NCBI RefSeq assembly: GCF_017104965.1
Contig: NZ_JAAGPR010000001.1
Coordinates: 186,001-250,000, forward strand
Direction: 5' to 3'
DNA from: Paraburkholderia sp. Ac-20340
GTDB taxonomy: Bacteria > Pseudomonadota > Gammaproteobacteria > Burkholderiales > Burkholderiaceae
DNA: 64,000 bases
The translations under genes were made by a program, and so were the position numbers. Below are positions 34,227 through 42,926 of the stretch, piece by piece. Position 1 is the stretch's first letter; each line of letters begins with the position of its first letter. The notes below the pieces were generated by a model. The model was not told the DNA's origin. It made no database searches and saw only the letters and a program-made list of their open reading frames with translations.

Positions 34227-35527
34227 TGCGCGTCTCCCTCACTGGCTTGGCGTCGCTGGATATCGTCTCGCATGCGCTGGCGCTTCAAAGCGTTCTCGGC
34301 TTCGTATTTGTCACGTCCGAACAGTGCGTAAGGGCCATCCTCCGTGTCGTAGATTTCGAGCAGGAGCCAGCCATCGCCCTCGGGTGCCGTGGGCGTCCAT
34401 TCGGAGCAGTTGTCCAAGCCTCCGTCGCACCAGCGCTCATGCAGGTCCGGGAGGTCGTTCTCCATCGCACGAAAGCGTGTCTCGATGCCAAACGCCTCAA
34501 GGAATGTGTCGGCGCGCGTGCCTTCGTCGCAAATCGGATAATCCGGGTGCGTCAGGAAGCCTTGGTCGTCGCGCAAAATCTTGCGCGGAGTCAGCAACTT
34601 TTTGCGCAGGCCTTCCAGGTTGATCGGCGCTCCCACATCTGCGCCCACGGTAGGTGAGGCGTTGAGCATCGCGTGCCACGCCGCATCTAGAGCATCGTCG
34701 CGATCCTTGCCGGATTGCTCGGCAGTGTTGAACGCGATTATTGCCTTCGCGCGCATGTCGTACGAGCGTTCGACCAATACGCGCGCCAATCCATCAGGAG
34801 CGCCCAGAGCGACGGTAGCGGCGTACAGCGGCGTCCAAAAGTTTCGGCGCGTGTCGCACATACGCGAGTCGGTGTCCATGATCGGGCCTTCAAAGCCGCC
34901 ATCGCTTCGATAGCGAACCCATGCCACTGGCGTTTTCGCCTCTTCGGCCTGCTCGCGCGCAATTTCGTCAGCGTCGCCGGCGGCAGCCATCGCTTCATAG
35001 TCGGTGTCATCCCAAACCGCACCGATGCCGCCGCATTCGCGGCACCCTGAGCCCAAATCGCATTTCAAGATTGCGCTGAACGGGTAATGGCCGACAGGAT
35101 GGCCATCCTCTGTCTCATGGCAGCCCGAGCAGGTGCGCCAAAAGCCATACTCATTCTTCAGCGCATCCTCGACGCCCAGCAACTCCATAGGCGTTGTCGA
35201 CGCTACCGCAGCGGATGCGACGGGAGCGGCGTAGAGCGGTGTGACTTTCGCGTTCTCGTGTTTGGACGCCCAATCTAGTGCGTCGCGCTCGTTGATGTAG
35301 ACGCTGTGCCACGTTTCCTGCGGGCCGCTCGGCCATTCGACCGCCCAAGCTTCCGGCGCTTTCACCGCATCGGAGGGAGCCAGAACGTATTCGATGTCAC
35401 CGGCGCTCTGCTTGTCGGCGCACCAAGTCACTTCATGGAGGCTCGAAAACTCGATAGCCTCACTGGGCAGTCCGTCGCCGAGAACAAGGTAAATGCGCTG
35501 TGGGGCGTTTTTGATAGTCATATCCAT
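34223..35527 (-). CDS. Large hypothetical phage protein
   Basis: 434 residues from the ATG at 35527 (the frame also has a TTG at 35545). It appears modular. AWAVEWPSGPQETWHSVYINERDAL and PVAWVRYRSDGG are followed each time by PLYAA, a mosaic of short repeats common in phage early proteins. CSGCHE and CRECGG pairs suggest a zinc-binding centre. Function unknown. Confidence 0.7.
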   Translation of the reverse strand: MDMTIKNAPQRIYLVLGDGLPSEAIEFSSLHEVTWCADKQSAGDIEYVLAPSDAVKAPEAWAVEWPSGPQETWHSVYINERDALDWASKHENAKVTPLYAAPVASAAVASTTPMELLGVEDALKNEYGFWRTCSGCHETEDGHPVGHYPFSAILKCDLGSGCRECGGIGAVWDDTDYEAMAAAGDADEIAREQAEEAKTPVAWVRYRSDGGFEGPIMDTDSRMCDTRRNFWTPLYAATVALGAPDGLARVLVERSYDMRAKAIIAFNTAEQSGKDRDDALDAAWHAMLNASPTVGADVGAPINLEGLRKKLLTPRKILRDDQGFLTHPDYPICDEGTRADTFLEAFGIETRFRAMENDLPDLHERWCDGGLDNCSEWTPTAPEGDGWLLLEIYDTEDGPYALFGRDKYEAENALKRQRMRDDIQRRQASEGDAQ

Positions 35528-35583
35528 CGTTGCGCTCGCATTCAATGATTAAAGTTTCGGGATGCTTTGCCGATAGAATTTGT

Positions 35584-35877
35584 ATGAACAAGTTCTATGA
35601 CAAAAACATCGCTGCGCTCGTTGGCCATGAGTTAGCACTGGAGGTCGCGCTCAAAGGCGCGGAATCTAGCGCTGCATTTGAGTCCTTCGACGCCATTCGT
35701 AAAGCTCAAGGGCTGCCCTCTATTCACGACGAGGACCGAGAGTACTTGCAGACCATTCGTGACGATGTCGCTGAAGGCTTCGAGTACCTTCACGATCCGC
35801 TTTCTGTTGCCGAGGCATGCGGTCGACCAGTTACCGAAGAGGTGCGCGCCGCCTCAGATCGATTCCATGGTCGATAG
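35584..35877 (+). CDS. Small hypothetical protein on the opposite strand
   Basis: 97 residues from MNKFYDKNIAALVGHELALE. The composition looks protein-like (helical, acidic), but the ribosome binding site is weak and the gene runs against the leftward operon. It could be an independently expressed accessory gene. Moderate confidence that it is real. Confidence 0.45.
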   Translation: MNKFYDKNIAALVGHELALEVALKGAESSAAFESFDAIRKAQGLPSIHDEDREYLQTIRDDVAEGFEYLHDPLSVAEACGRPVTEEVRAASDRFHGR

Positions 35878-35895
35878 ACGCCTGACACGTGCTGT

Positions 35896-36156
35896 TCACC
35901 AGCGTTGATCTTCGAGAGCAAGCGAGTTTTGCGGCATCGCAACTTCGGAGGGCTGAATCATGGAAAGCTCAAGGTCCGGCGATTGTCCAGCGACATAGCG
36001 CACCTTACGATTCGCGTAGTCGCGCTCGCATTCGACTGACTCACGCATGAGTTTGAGCACCTGCATAGCTTTGTCTGCATCTAGCAAATAGCTGTTGAAT
36101 CCGATTCGGATGCACGCGACATCACGTTGCCGGGTAGTTTTCGCTCTTGTGGCCAT
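35896..36156 (-). CDS. Small hypothetical phage protein
   Basis: 86 residues from the ATG at 36156 (MATRAKTTRQRDVACIRIGF). The longer upstream frame lies inside the DUF5131 gene and is not used. Looks like a small DNA-binding or regulatory protein; no family recognised. Confidence 0.6.
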   Translation of the reverse strand: MATRAKTTRQRDVACIRIGFNSYLLDADKAMQVLKLMRESVECERDYANRKVRYVAGQSPDLELSMIQPSEVAMPQNSLALEDQRW

Positions 36157-36157
36157 T

Positions 36158-37213
36158 TCATAGGCTCCCATTGGGAAATTCGTCGTATGTGCGGCCGTCA
36201 AGAAGACGCCCGGCCACCTTTTTGCCGACACGAAATTGCGTTTGATCTCCGATGCGGCTCGTACGGATCGAACCTCCAAATTCGCGGCCGGAGCCATCAT
36301 CGGCAACTGCGTAGCTCTCGCCATCCGTGTCGCCTGGTAACCACTCGCCCCATTGTTTGAAAAGAAGTGGCACGCCCGCGTTTTCACATTGGTTGCGCAG
36401 CCCGCGCACCCATCGGGCGCTCATCGGGCGCGCGTCGACACCGCTCTCGCCGCCGACAATTACCCAGTCGATGCGGTCGCCCGTCTTTGGCTTGAAGACC
36501 ACATGCTGTGCTGTCGATCCGGTTTGCCCGCTTAGCACGTCCAGCTCGACCTCATCGGAAACCTGCAGGCGGTCTAACTGCACGGGACCTAGCAAAGGCT
36601 CCATGCTCAGGAAGCGCACCTGAGCAGGGACCTGAAGCAGCTTCGGAATGTCGCGTTCTGCTTCGACCTGGTTGACGACTGTGGCGCCGAGCCATACGTT
36701 GTCGCGCCCCATCAGCCAATCGTGCGATCGTGCGCGCGAGATCTCGCGGAAGGCGTTGCCGATACGCTTCGTGAGTAAGAGCCAAATGAGGTTTGGCGTT
36801 AGCTCGATAAGGTCGAACAGGTCGCGGCGCCATGCCGGATCGACATCGATATCGAATACGTCGGCGAGCGATGCGCAGAAAACGCGCGGTCGCGTGCGTC
36901 TAAGGTTGAGACAAGCGCATCGCACATTTGGGCATGTCGGTAGACCATTGACGCTCGCAGCGTCATGACCACGCCAATGGCATTCCGGGCACTCGAAGAA
37001 GGGCTTTGCATTCCACTGAAGTGGCTTGCGCCAGTTCGCGTGCGACGTGCGTCGGCGCGGCGCACCTGGTCCCCAGTTGATCGCCGCGCCACCGCTGAAG
37101 CGCGCATTGCGTGCCTCGGCGTAGCAGTGATCGCAGCCTGGTCCGACCTTTTGACAACCCTCCCACGGATTGAACGTATGATCCGTCCATTCGATTTTGC
37201 TGTTCTCGCTCAT
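36158..37213 (-). CDS. Phage Gp37/Gp68-family (DUF5131) protein, radical-SAM-like
   Basis: 351 residues beginning SKIEWTDHTFNPWEGC, the hallmark of phage Gp37/Gp68-type proteins. Cys20, Cys27 and Cys30 form CX6CX2CY, a radical-SAM-like cluster motif. A second cysteine group (FECPECHW, then CPNVRCACLN) and the later IVGGESGVDARPM are also conserved. Widespread in phages and plasmids with no proven reaction; a radical-mediated nucleotide or tRNA/DNA modification is a guess. Confidence 0.85.
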   Translation of the reverse strand: MSENSKIEWTDHTFNPWEGCQKVGPGCDHCYAEARNARFSGGAAINWGPGAPRRRTSHANWRKPLQWNAKPFFECPECHWRGHDAASVNGLPTCPNVRCACLNLRRTRPRVFCASLADVFDIDVDPAWRRDLFDLIELTPNLIWLLLTKRIGNAFREISRARSHDWLMGRDNVWLGATVVNQVEAERDIPKLLQVPAQVRFLSMEPLLGPVQLDRLQVSDEVELDVLSGQTGSTAQHVVFKPKTGDRIDWVIVGGESGVDARPMSARWVRGLRNQCENAGVPLLFKQWGEWLPGDTDGESYAVADDGSGREFGGSIRTSRIGDQTQFRVGKKVAGRLLDGRTYDEFPNGSL

Positions 37214-37479
37214 GCGGTTTCACCGTTCCGCTTCGGGACTGGGTGGCCCATGCAGCCGTGCTCCTTGTGGTCGAAGTTGTCGCACTTGCCACCCATCGGG
37301 ATAAAGTTGTGGCCCTGCGACAACTCTTCGAGAAGCGCGGCCTTGGCTTCATGCGGCGTCATCGTTCGGCCATCGTCGTCCTTAAACATGCCGCGGAAGT
37401 CCTTCAAGCTCCAATTCGTCAGCGCACCGCGCACGTCGAGGCAAAGGTGGAAAGATCTCGCTTCACTGGTGATGTTCAC
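37210..37479 (-). CDS. Hypothetical phage protein
   Basis: 89 residues, GTG start overlapping the previous stop (GTGA) and ATGA-coupled to the DUF5131 gene. Cys/His-containing C-terminus (GGKCDNFDHKEHGCMGHPVP) may bind metal. The close coupling suggests joint expression with the radical-SAM-like protein. Confidence 0.7.
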   Translation of the reverse strand: MNITSEARSFHLCLDVRGALTNWSLKDFRGMFKDDDGRTMTPHEAKAALLEELSQGHNFIPMGGKCDNFDHKEHGCMGHPVPKRNGETA

Positions 37480-37886
37480 GCTGCCCCCTTCGCTTCAACG
37501 GACTGCTTCCAAGCTTCGATATGCTTCGCTCCCTCGGCTCGCCAGTTCGCACCGTGCCGAAGAACGAGCTTCACCATCCAATGAATGACGTGAGCCTGCT
37601 CATCCTCGGCTCGGTGCTCGATTTCGACGCCGGCCGCACGCATTGCCCTAGCTATGTGTGCGCACTGGAAGCACATCCAGCCAAGTACTTCCCGTAGATC
37701 GGGCGTCAACTCATCGGGGTAGGTCGGCAACGCGCGCGCTTCGAGCGCGGCACACGCCGCGCGCACGTCATCGGCGGCCCCGAAGATAGTGATGCCGGCG
37801 ACTTTGCAAACCACCTCTGTGGGGCTGACGTCGAGCGTCGTGCCCTGGTTACCGTCTATGGGAGCTTGGTTACCTTGTAGATTCAT
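37476..37886 (-). CDS. Hypothetical phage protein
   Basis: 136 residues, mostly helical in the C-terminal half (DLREVLGWMCFQCAHIARAMR). Coupled to neighbours at both ends. No family recognised. Confidence 0.7.
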   Translation of the reverse strand: MNLQGNQAPIDGNQGTTLDVSPTEVVCKVAGITIFGAADDVRAACAALEARALPTYPDELTPDLREVLGWMCFQCAHIARAMRAAGVEIEHRAEDEQAHVIHWMVKLVLRHGANWRAEGAKHIEAWKQSVEAKGAA

Positions 37887-38092
37887 GTTGTTGCTCCGTT
37901 TGCTTGAACCGCTTCGCGCGAGGCAGATACGTCGTGGATCTCGCGTGCGCGGACTTCGAAATAGGCATCCCCAAAGCGCTTGAGCGCGTCGAACGAGCCG
38001 CTGATACTCGAGTACTGCTGCGAGCCGATCACGGCGTCGAGCTGGACGGATAGCCCGGCTTCGCGTGCGAGCCGGATCAGGTCATCGTTCAT
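37883..38092 (-). CDS. Small hypothetical phage protein
   Basis: 69 residues (MNDDLIRLAREAGLSVQLDA). This type, with an RLAREAG opening, recurs in Burkholderia phage early operons. ATGA-coupled to the ParB-like gene. Function unknown. Confidence 0.7.
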   Translation of the reverse strand: MNDDLIRLAREAGLSVQLDAVIGSQQYSSISGSFDALKRFGDAYFEVRAREIHDVSASREAVQANGATT

Positions 38093-39852
38093 GGGCGCCC
38101 CGTCTTTGGGAACGGCAGCGGCTCATTCGATTTGGCGTCACGCTTGAATGTTGGCTTCGCCTTGTCGACCTGCTCTTTGGGCGTGCTGACTGCCGCGCGC
38201 GGCTTCGCGGCGGTCTTCTTCACCGCCGGTGTTTTCTTCGCCGCTGGAGTCTTCGCAGGCGCGGCCTTGGCCGTCGGCTTCGTGGTCGGCGCGGGCGCCT
38301 TCGTGGCCGGTACCGGTTTTTCCTTGGGCTTCGGCTTCATGTCCGATTCGACCTGTTTGCGCACTGCGCCCGGATCGATGCCGCGCACGCGCGCCGTTGC
38401 TTCGAGCAGCTCGGGCTTCGCCCCGCTAAAGGTCTGCGAAACCGACTCATCGATTAGCGCGATGTCCATCACCAGCCGCGCGAGCGCAACCGGATCGCTT
38501 TTTTCGAACTCGTCGACTTTCTTGGCGAAATCGGCCTCGCTGATCGCGGTATTGCCCCAGTCGTAGAGCTTGCTGATGCGCTTCTGGTTTTCATTCCAGA
38601 GGCGTCGATAGAACGTAACGGCGACGATCTTGAGATCGAAGTCGTCAAGGCCGGTTTCGACATGCTTCTCGCGGATCTGATGGAACAGTGAGCCGCGGTA
38701 TGCGTCGGCCGCTTTTTTCTTCGCCAATTCGGCCGACTGCGCGGGATCTGCTGTGCCGGCGCTGGGCGCCTGAATGCCCTTGTCGGCGAGTGCTTTTTTC
38801 AGATCAGCCTTCGGCATGACATCGAGCAGCTTTCCGTCGTGGGGGCTTTCCAACAGCGCTGCGGTTTTCACGCCTTTGGCGCCAAGGATCTGGCGAAACG
38901 TGCGCTGTTTCGCGTCGTCATAGCAACGCGCATCGAGGTCCACATAACCAGCTTGTAGGCCTCCATATTCATTCGGCTGAATCTGCTTCGCTTCCTTCCC
39001 GGTAATCACCTGACGTCCTGTGGCAGCAGCTTCAGCACGTTTTTGGGCAGCTGCGGCCTCACGTTTCTTTGCGTAGCAGGATGGATCGGTGCAGACGTCT
39101 TTGCTCTCGACATCGCCGAAGAGATCCTCTTGATTGCCGGTGCGCTTCGGACATGGACCACACGCGCCGATGCCCTTCACCAACGCCTCATCGGAGGTCT
39201 GGAATGGCGCCCGGTCGAGCCGGAGCATGTACGTTTCCTGAATATGCTGCGAGGCCTCCCGCGCCGACATGACCTCATCGTTCCAGTCGAGCTGCGTAAT
39301 TTCCTCCGCTGCCTTTTTCTGCAACTCGATCGGCATGCGTGCGAGCATCAGCGCGGTAGTCGCCGTGAGCTTGCCCTCGAAGAAGAGCTTGCGCGTGCCA
39401 TCGCTCAACGCGCACAGCTTCAGCCGCTGAGCAACATAGGTCTTCGTCTGGCTAACTTCGGTCGCAATCTGAACGAGCGTGTGGCCGCGATCTGCGAGCA
39501 CCTTGTATCCGTCAGCTTCTTCGAGTGGATGAAGGTCGCGGCGCTGCAGGTTCTCCACGATCTGAATCTGGAGCACTTCGTCGTCGGAAAGCGAGCGCAC
39601 GAGAACGGGCACTTGAGCGAGCAGGGCATCGGTGGCCGCGCGCACACGGCGCTCGCCGGCGACGAGTTCGAACAGCCCCGGCTCATCCGGCCACGGACGC
39701 ACGAGCACCGGTTGCAGGATGCCATGCTCTCGCACGCTAGCAACCAGTTCAAGGTGTTCGGCCTCCGGGAAGCGCTTGCGGGGGTTGGTCGGCGACTTGC
39801 GGATGCTGTCGATCAGCATGAAGTCGACTGACGCCTGTTCGTTGGATTGCAC
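38089..39852 (-). CDS. ParB/Spo0J-like DNA-binding protein with basic tail
   Basis: 587 residues. An N-terminal ParB/sulfiredoxin-type nuclease fold (IRKSPTNPRKRF, VREHGILQPVLVRP, LVAGERRVRAA) is followed by a KorB-like HTH (TLVQIATEVSQTKTYVAQRL). Next come a Cys cluster (CGPCPKRTGN...CTDPSCYAKK) and a long C-terminal region ending in an Ala/Lys/Pro-rich tail like histone H1. GTG start with AAGGAG upstream. No ParA partner is visible, so a role in early phage gene control or host takeover is more likely than plasmid partition. Confidence 0.85.
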   Translation of the reverse strand: MQSNEQASVDFMLIDSIRKSPTNPRKRFPEAEHLELVASVREHGILQPVLVRPWPDEPGLFELVAGERRVRAATDALLAQVPVLVRSLSDDEVLQIQIVENLQRRDLHPLEEADGYKVLADRGHTLVQIATEVSQTKTYVAQRLKLCALSDGTRKLFFEGKLTATTALMLARMPIELQKKAAEEITQLDWNDEVMSAREASQHIQETYMLRLDRAPFQTSDEALVKGIGACGPCPKRTGNQEDLFGDVESKDVCTDPSCYAKKREAAAAQKRAEAAATGRQVITGKEAKQIQPNEYGGLQAGYVDLDARCYDDAKQRTFRQILGAKGVKTAALLESPHDGKLLDVMPKADLKKALADKGIQAPSAGTADPAQSAELAKKKAADAYRGSLFHQIREKHVETGLDDFDLKIVAVTFYRRLWNENQKRISKLYDWGNTAISEADFAKKVDEFEKSDPVALARLVMDIALIDESVSQTFSGAKPELLEATARVRGIDPGAVRKQVESDMKPKPKEKPVPATKAPAPTTKPTAKAAPAKTPAAKKTPAVKKTAAKPRAAVSTPKEQVDKAKPTFKRDAKSNEPLPFPKTGRP

Positions 39853-39901
39853 GGGGAAATCTCCTTATCTATTCGGCTCATTCCAGCTCATTCACGAGCG
39901 T

Positions 39902-40336
39902 TCAATGCATCACGCGATCGCTGCTCGGGCCCGACGGGTTGATGACGGCTTCGAAGATCTTGGCGAGAGCCATGTCGCTGAAGCGCGCTTCGATTGCATC
40001 GAAGATTTCAGCGCGCTGGCGATAGAGCGCGAGTGCCGCGCGGAAGTCCGCGTTATCGGCATTCGGGCTGATCAGCATGGGGATCCAGTTGCCACTGCCG
40101 AAGGTGTTGTCGTACGCAGCGAGAACGCGCTGGCGCGTGTCGTTCACGGGAACCGAGACGCTCGATTCGACATTCGCGTCGAACTCGTGCTTGCAGCCCA
40201 TGGCGTATTCGAAGTGCACGCCGGTATTAGTGTCGAAAACGATGGTCGCCGCACGGCTTCCGTCTTCGCCTAGCGCGGTGACGCGCATCTTGAAATCGGT
40301 GGGGCGGGAATCGTTGAAGATGAAGATGGTTTTCAT
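39902..40336 (-). CDS. Hypothetical phage protein
   Basis: 144 residues starting MKTIFIFNDSRPTDFKMRV. Beta-rich N-terminal half, helical C-terminal half. Leftward early operon member; no family recognised. Confidence 0.7.
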   Translation of the reverse strand: MKTIFIFNDSRPTDFKMRVTALGEDGSRAATIVFDTNTGVHFEYAMGCKHEFDANVESSVSVPVNDTRQRVLAAYDNTFGSGNWIPMLISPNADNADFRAALALYRQRAEIFDAIEARFSDMALAKIFEAVINPSGPSSDRVMH

Positions 40337-40384
40337 GGCTTAGGTCTCGAACGTTGGAATGAGGTGAGCCCGTGGCTGCGAGGC

Positions 40385-40735
40385 TTAAATGGGCACGTCG
40401 TCGGCCATGTCTAGCTGCGCTTGCGCACCCCGACCGGCCGGCAAGTCCTGCAATGCCCGACGCAATTCCCACGTGCCAATCGGCTGCACACGCAGCTGAC
40501 GCACGAACATGCGTGCTGCGCCTTCATCGAGAAACGTGATGCCGTAGATCGCACCAGGGCCAAAGGCCTTCGTGAAGGGCTGGAGCGCCGGATATTCATC
40601 GGTCGCTTCGCACGCCGGCACGTCGACGCGCACGAACGACTGGCCACCAACCGTCAGGTCCGAAACACGGCCTGCAATACGTTGGTGTCCGAACAATTCG
40701 ACGAGAGCCCATTGCTCGAATTTTTGACCGTCCAT
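40385..40735 (-). CDS. Hypothetical phage protein (WALVELFGHQRIAGRV type)
   Basis: 116 residues. The opening FEQWALVELFGHQRIAGRVSD is common to small proteins in many proteobacterial prophage early operons, of unknown function. Beta-rich. Confidence 0.75.
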   Translation of the reverse strand: MDGQKFEQWALVELFGHQRIAGRVSDLTVGGQSFVRVDVPACEATDEYPALQPFTKAFGPGAIYGITFLDEGAARMFVRQLRVQPIGTWELRRALQDLPAGRGAQAQLDMADDVPI

Positions 40736-40833
40736 ATCTGATCCTAAAAAATGGGGCGCTGTACGAGCCGCCCACCGAGAAGCACGCGACGCCGGGGAAT
40801 TGGTCGCGCACCTGAGAGCCAGTTGATTTTGAG

Positions 40834-41598
40834 TTAGCGAAAAGCAGCGGCTGAATGCGCAGGGAAGTAGCGTGTCGCACGCGCCACCATCGTGTCTAGT
40901 TCGAACACTGCGGCTTCGCTTTTCGCGTGCGCGGCGTCGTAAAGCGCCGGCAAGCTGTCCTCGAACGACGAGCGCACCTCATCGCGGTTCGCGCGGCGTC
41001 CGTTGATGTACCAGCACGTCTGCTCGGCCTCGGCCATGCGGAAGATCAGGCCGCTTTCGTGCTGGAGTGCCTCATAGGCCCGCGTTACCCAAACGAGCGA
41101 AACGCCGACGCGCTGCTCAATGACCGGGCATGCCTTCGCCACGAATTTCGCGCATTCGATATGCGCGGGGGGCAATAAGGACGTGCGCGTGACGGCCGAT
41201 AGCGCGTCGATCATGAACGCCTTGTACTGCCCGACCGGTTCGCCGCAGACGCAGCAGCGTTTGTAATACACGCATGCCGCAAGTTTTTCGCTGTCGCAGC
41301 GTCGATAGTCAGGCACGCCGCTGTCGCGCTGTGCGAAAACCGGTACCGGATAGCCGCGCGAATCAAGTGGCAGCGCGCGCATGCGCTGCGGCAGTTCAGG
41401 CAGACCTTGTCGGAGCGCCATGGCGGTCATCGAAACCCCATGCGGAAGGCGCGCCGCGGCCGCGCCTCCGTGAGTGCCCGGGACATCGTTCGCGGGGGCG
41501 GGAAAGATTCGTTCAAAGCGCTTCGCCGAGGCGATCGCCGCATAAGCAGCGCAGCCGAGCGCGAGGGTTGCGGAGCCGAGATAGCCGATCGTGTTCAT
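40834..41598 (-). CDS. Hypothetical membrane-anchored phage protein
   Basis: About 254 residues. An N-terminal hydrophobic helix (IGYLGSATLALGCAAYAAIA) precedes a soluble domain with CVYYKRCCVCGEPVGQY and a later HIECAKF, a likely zinc site. ATG 41598 has AGGA at good spacing; ATG 41604 overlaps the upstream stop. Function unknown. Confidence 0.65.
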   Translation of the reverse strand: MNTIGYLGSATLALGCAAYAAIASAKRFERIFPAPANDVPGTHGGAAAARLPHGVSMTAMALRQGLPELPQRMRALPLDSRGYPVPVFAQRDSGVPDYRRCDSEKLAACVYYKRCCVCGEPVGQYKAFMIDALSAVTRTSLLPPAHIECAKFVAKACPVIEQRVGVSLVWVTRAYEALQHESGLIFRMAEAEQTCWYINGRRANRDEVRSSFEDSLPALYDAAHAKSEAAVFELDTMVARATRYFPAHSAAAFR

Positions 41599-41600
41599 CG

Positions 41601-41849
41601 TCATTCCTCGTTCACCAGGCGCACGCCGCGGTCAACAGCAACGCTGCGCAAAAGCTGGCGGCCGAAGCGAGCGCTTGTCAGCATCTCATCGACCGTCTGA
41701 AGCGACACGCCGAATTCCATAAGCTTTTCGAGCGCATCGATGGCGCCGCGCTGCACGAGATCGGTCGCGATGAGCTCTTCCGTGCTCATCGCTTCGAAGG
41801 TGGCGCTGACGTCTGCGACCGAGCCAGCTGCGTTTAAAAGCTTGGCCAT
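41601..41849 (-). CDS. Small hypothetical phage protein
   Basis: 82 residues from the ATG at 41849 (MAKLLNAAGSVADVSATFEA), with GAGGA upstream. Helical and acidic. Possibly an inhibitor or adaptor type early protein; no family recognised. Confidence 0.65.
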   Translation of the reverse strand: MAKLLNAAGSVADVSATFEAMSTEELIATDLVQRGAIDALEKLMEFGVSLQTVDEMLTSARFGRQLLRSVAVDRGVRLVNEE

Positions 41850-41851
41850 GA

Positions 41852-42121
41852 TCAGTCCTCGTCGTTGGCGGCGCGGCGCTTCAGGTCGACGAACGACTCG
41901 TCGAAGGCGAAGCACGTCTGGGTTACGGGAGCGTGTCGCGGCGCCAATGCGTGGCCGACGTGACGCTGCGGACGGCCGACGATCTGGGCGCGCACAGCGG
42001 CCTGGACTGCGGCGCGCACGGCGGGATTGAGCAGCGCTTCATCGGGCGTGCCTTCGACGCCGAGCGTGCGGCACGCTTGCGCGAGCAGCTCGTCGGGGAG
42101 GCGGGTGGGCGTCGGGCGCAT
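41852..42121 (-). CDS. Small hypothetical phage protein
   Basis: 89 residues from MRPTPTRLPDELLAQACRTL. The repeated AAVQAAVRAQ points to a helical segment. It is just upstream of the next early-operon gene. Function unknown. Confidence 0.6.
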   Translation of the reverse strand: MRPTPTRLPDELLAQACRTLGVEGTPDEALLNPAVRAAVQAAVRAQIVGRPQRHVGHALAPRHAPVTQTCFAFDESFVDLKRRAANDED

Positions 42122-42129
42122 GTCGGTTC

Positions 42130-42345
42130 TCACAGGCAGCGCGTGAGAGCGCACGACGTGTCACCAGCTGCGAGGCGATCGGTGTACTGCTGATAGCCGA
42201 GCAGGAGCAGATAGACGAAAACCACACCGAGGATGGCGAACACGTTGCGAGCGGCGCGAATGGTCCAGAGCAGAGCGCGGACGCCGCGCGCGCCGGCACG
42301 AGTTTGTGCGCTGGCGGTGGGATTGGCTTGCTGCTTCTGTGACAT
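42130..42345 (-). CDS. Small membrane protein, first gene of the leftward operon
   Basis: 71 residues with one transmembrane helix (NVFAILGVVFVYLLLLGY) after a basic cytoplasmic N-terminus. GGAGCG precedes the ATG at 42345. It is the first gene after the leftward promoter. Membrane proteins at this place in lambdoid phages often affect superinfection or host physiology; nothing specific can be assigned. Confidence 0.7.
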   Translation of the reverse strand: MSQKQQANPTASAQTRAGARGVRALLWTIRAARNVFAILGVVFVYLLLLGYQQYTDRLAAGDTSCALTRCL

Positions 42346-42382
42346 GGTTCGCTCCGTTGCGTGTTGCGATCTGATGGAGCGA

Positions 42383-42411
42383 ATATTAGGCAATGCCATA
42401 TATCTTGTAAA
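42383..42411 (-). promoter_or_regulatory. Leftward early promoter (PL-like) with operator in its spacer
   Basis: On the minus strand TTTACA (-35, at 42406-42411), a 17-bp spacer and TAATAT (-10, at 42383-42388). The operator GGCAATGCC (42389-42397) abuts the -10 box inside the spacer. It would drive the whole minus-strand block down to int. Confidence 0.75.
42389..42397. promoter_or_regulatory. Repressor operator OL1 (9-mer GGCAATGCC)
   Basis: One of four exact copies of the 9-mer GGCAATGCC or its reverse complement in the immunity region. It lies within the PL-like promoter, where bound repressor would block RNA polymerase. Confidence 0.65.
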
Positions 42412-42413
42412 GA

Positions 42414-42422
42414 GGCATTGCC
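42414..42422. promoter_or_regulatory. Repressor operator OL2 (9-mer GGCATTGCC)
   Basis: Exact reverse complement of OL1, 25 bp away and just upstream of the PL -35 box. It also precedes the rightward small exported-protein gene at 42483, so it may serve both directions. Confidence 0.65.
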
Positions 42423-42482
42423 ATATTTTTTTAAGGGAACGGACAATGGCTGAAATTCAAAATTTCAACCGAGGGACCAAAG

Positions 42483-42926
42483 ATGTTTGATGTGAAAAAA
42501 ATTGCGGCGCTTTTGCTCGCATTCAGCTGCGCTGGCGCAATGGCAGGTGAACCTGCAAGCACGGCTCCGGACGGACAAGTCGTGAAGGCAGCGGTGAAAT
42601 CGCTCCTTCCTCGCCCGCAATGGGCAAACGTCTCAATCGACACGCGCGATGCGAGAAGCCTGGCATTGACGATCCATTACAAGACCGAGCCGGAAGACGG
42701 ATTTGCGACGAGCGAAGCCGATACCGAGGCGTTGGCGATTGCTGTAGCGCAAGGGCTCGCGAAGGCCGGCCATTCGCCAGCCAAGGAGAGCAGGTTGATT
42801 TTCGTCTATGCGACGAGGGACATTCTTGGCGTGACGGGCGAGAAGCGGGTGGAGATGTTGGGGTGGGCGCTATACCGCCCAGATCAAGATGGCGTGACGT
42901 TTGAAAGGAAACTGCGAGGCATGTGA
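42483..42926 (+). CDS. Small exported hypothetical protein
   Basis: 147 residues with a signal peptide (IAALLLAFSCAGAMA-GEP). GAGGG precedes the ATG. A 14-codon frame (MAEIQNFNRGTKDV) ends inside its start region. It lies between the two operator groups, next to the repressor, the usual place for lysogenic conversion genes. Function unknown. Confidence 0.7.
   Translation: MFDVKKIAALLLAFSCAGAMAGEPASTAPDGQVVKAAVKSLLPRPQWANVSIDTRDARSLALTIHYKTEPEDGFATSEADTEALAIAVAQGLAKAGHSPAKESRLIFVYATRDILGVTGEKRVEMLGWALYRPDQDGVTFERKLRGM

Noticed and set aside
38089..39852. Chromosomal or plasmid partition ParB
   Set aside because: No ParA gene nearby and the gene is embedded in a phage early operon.
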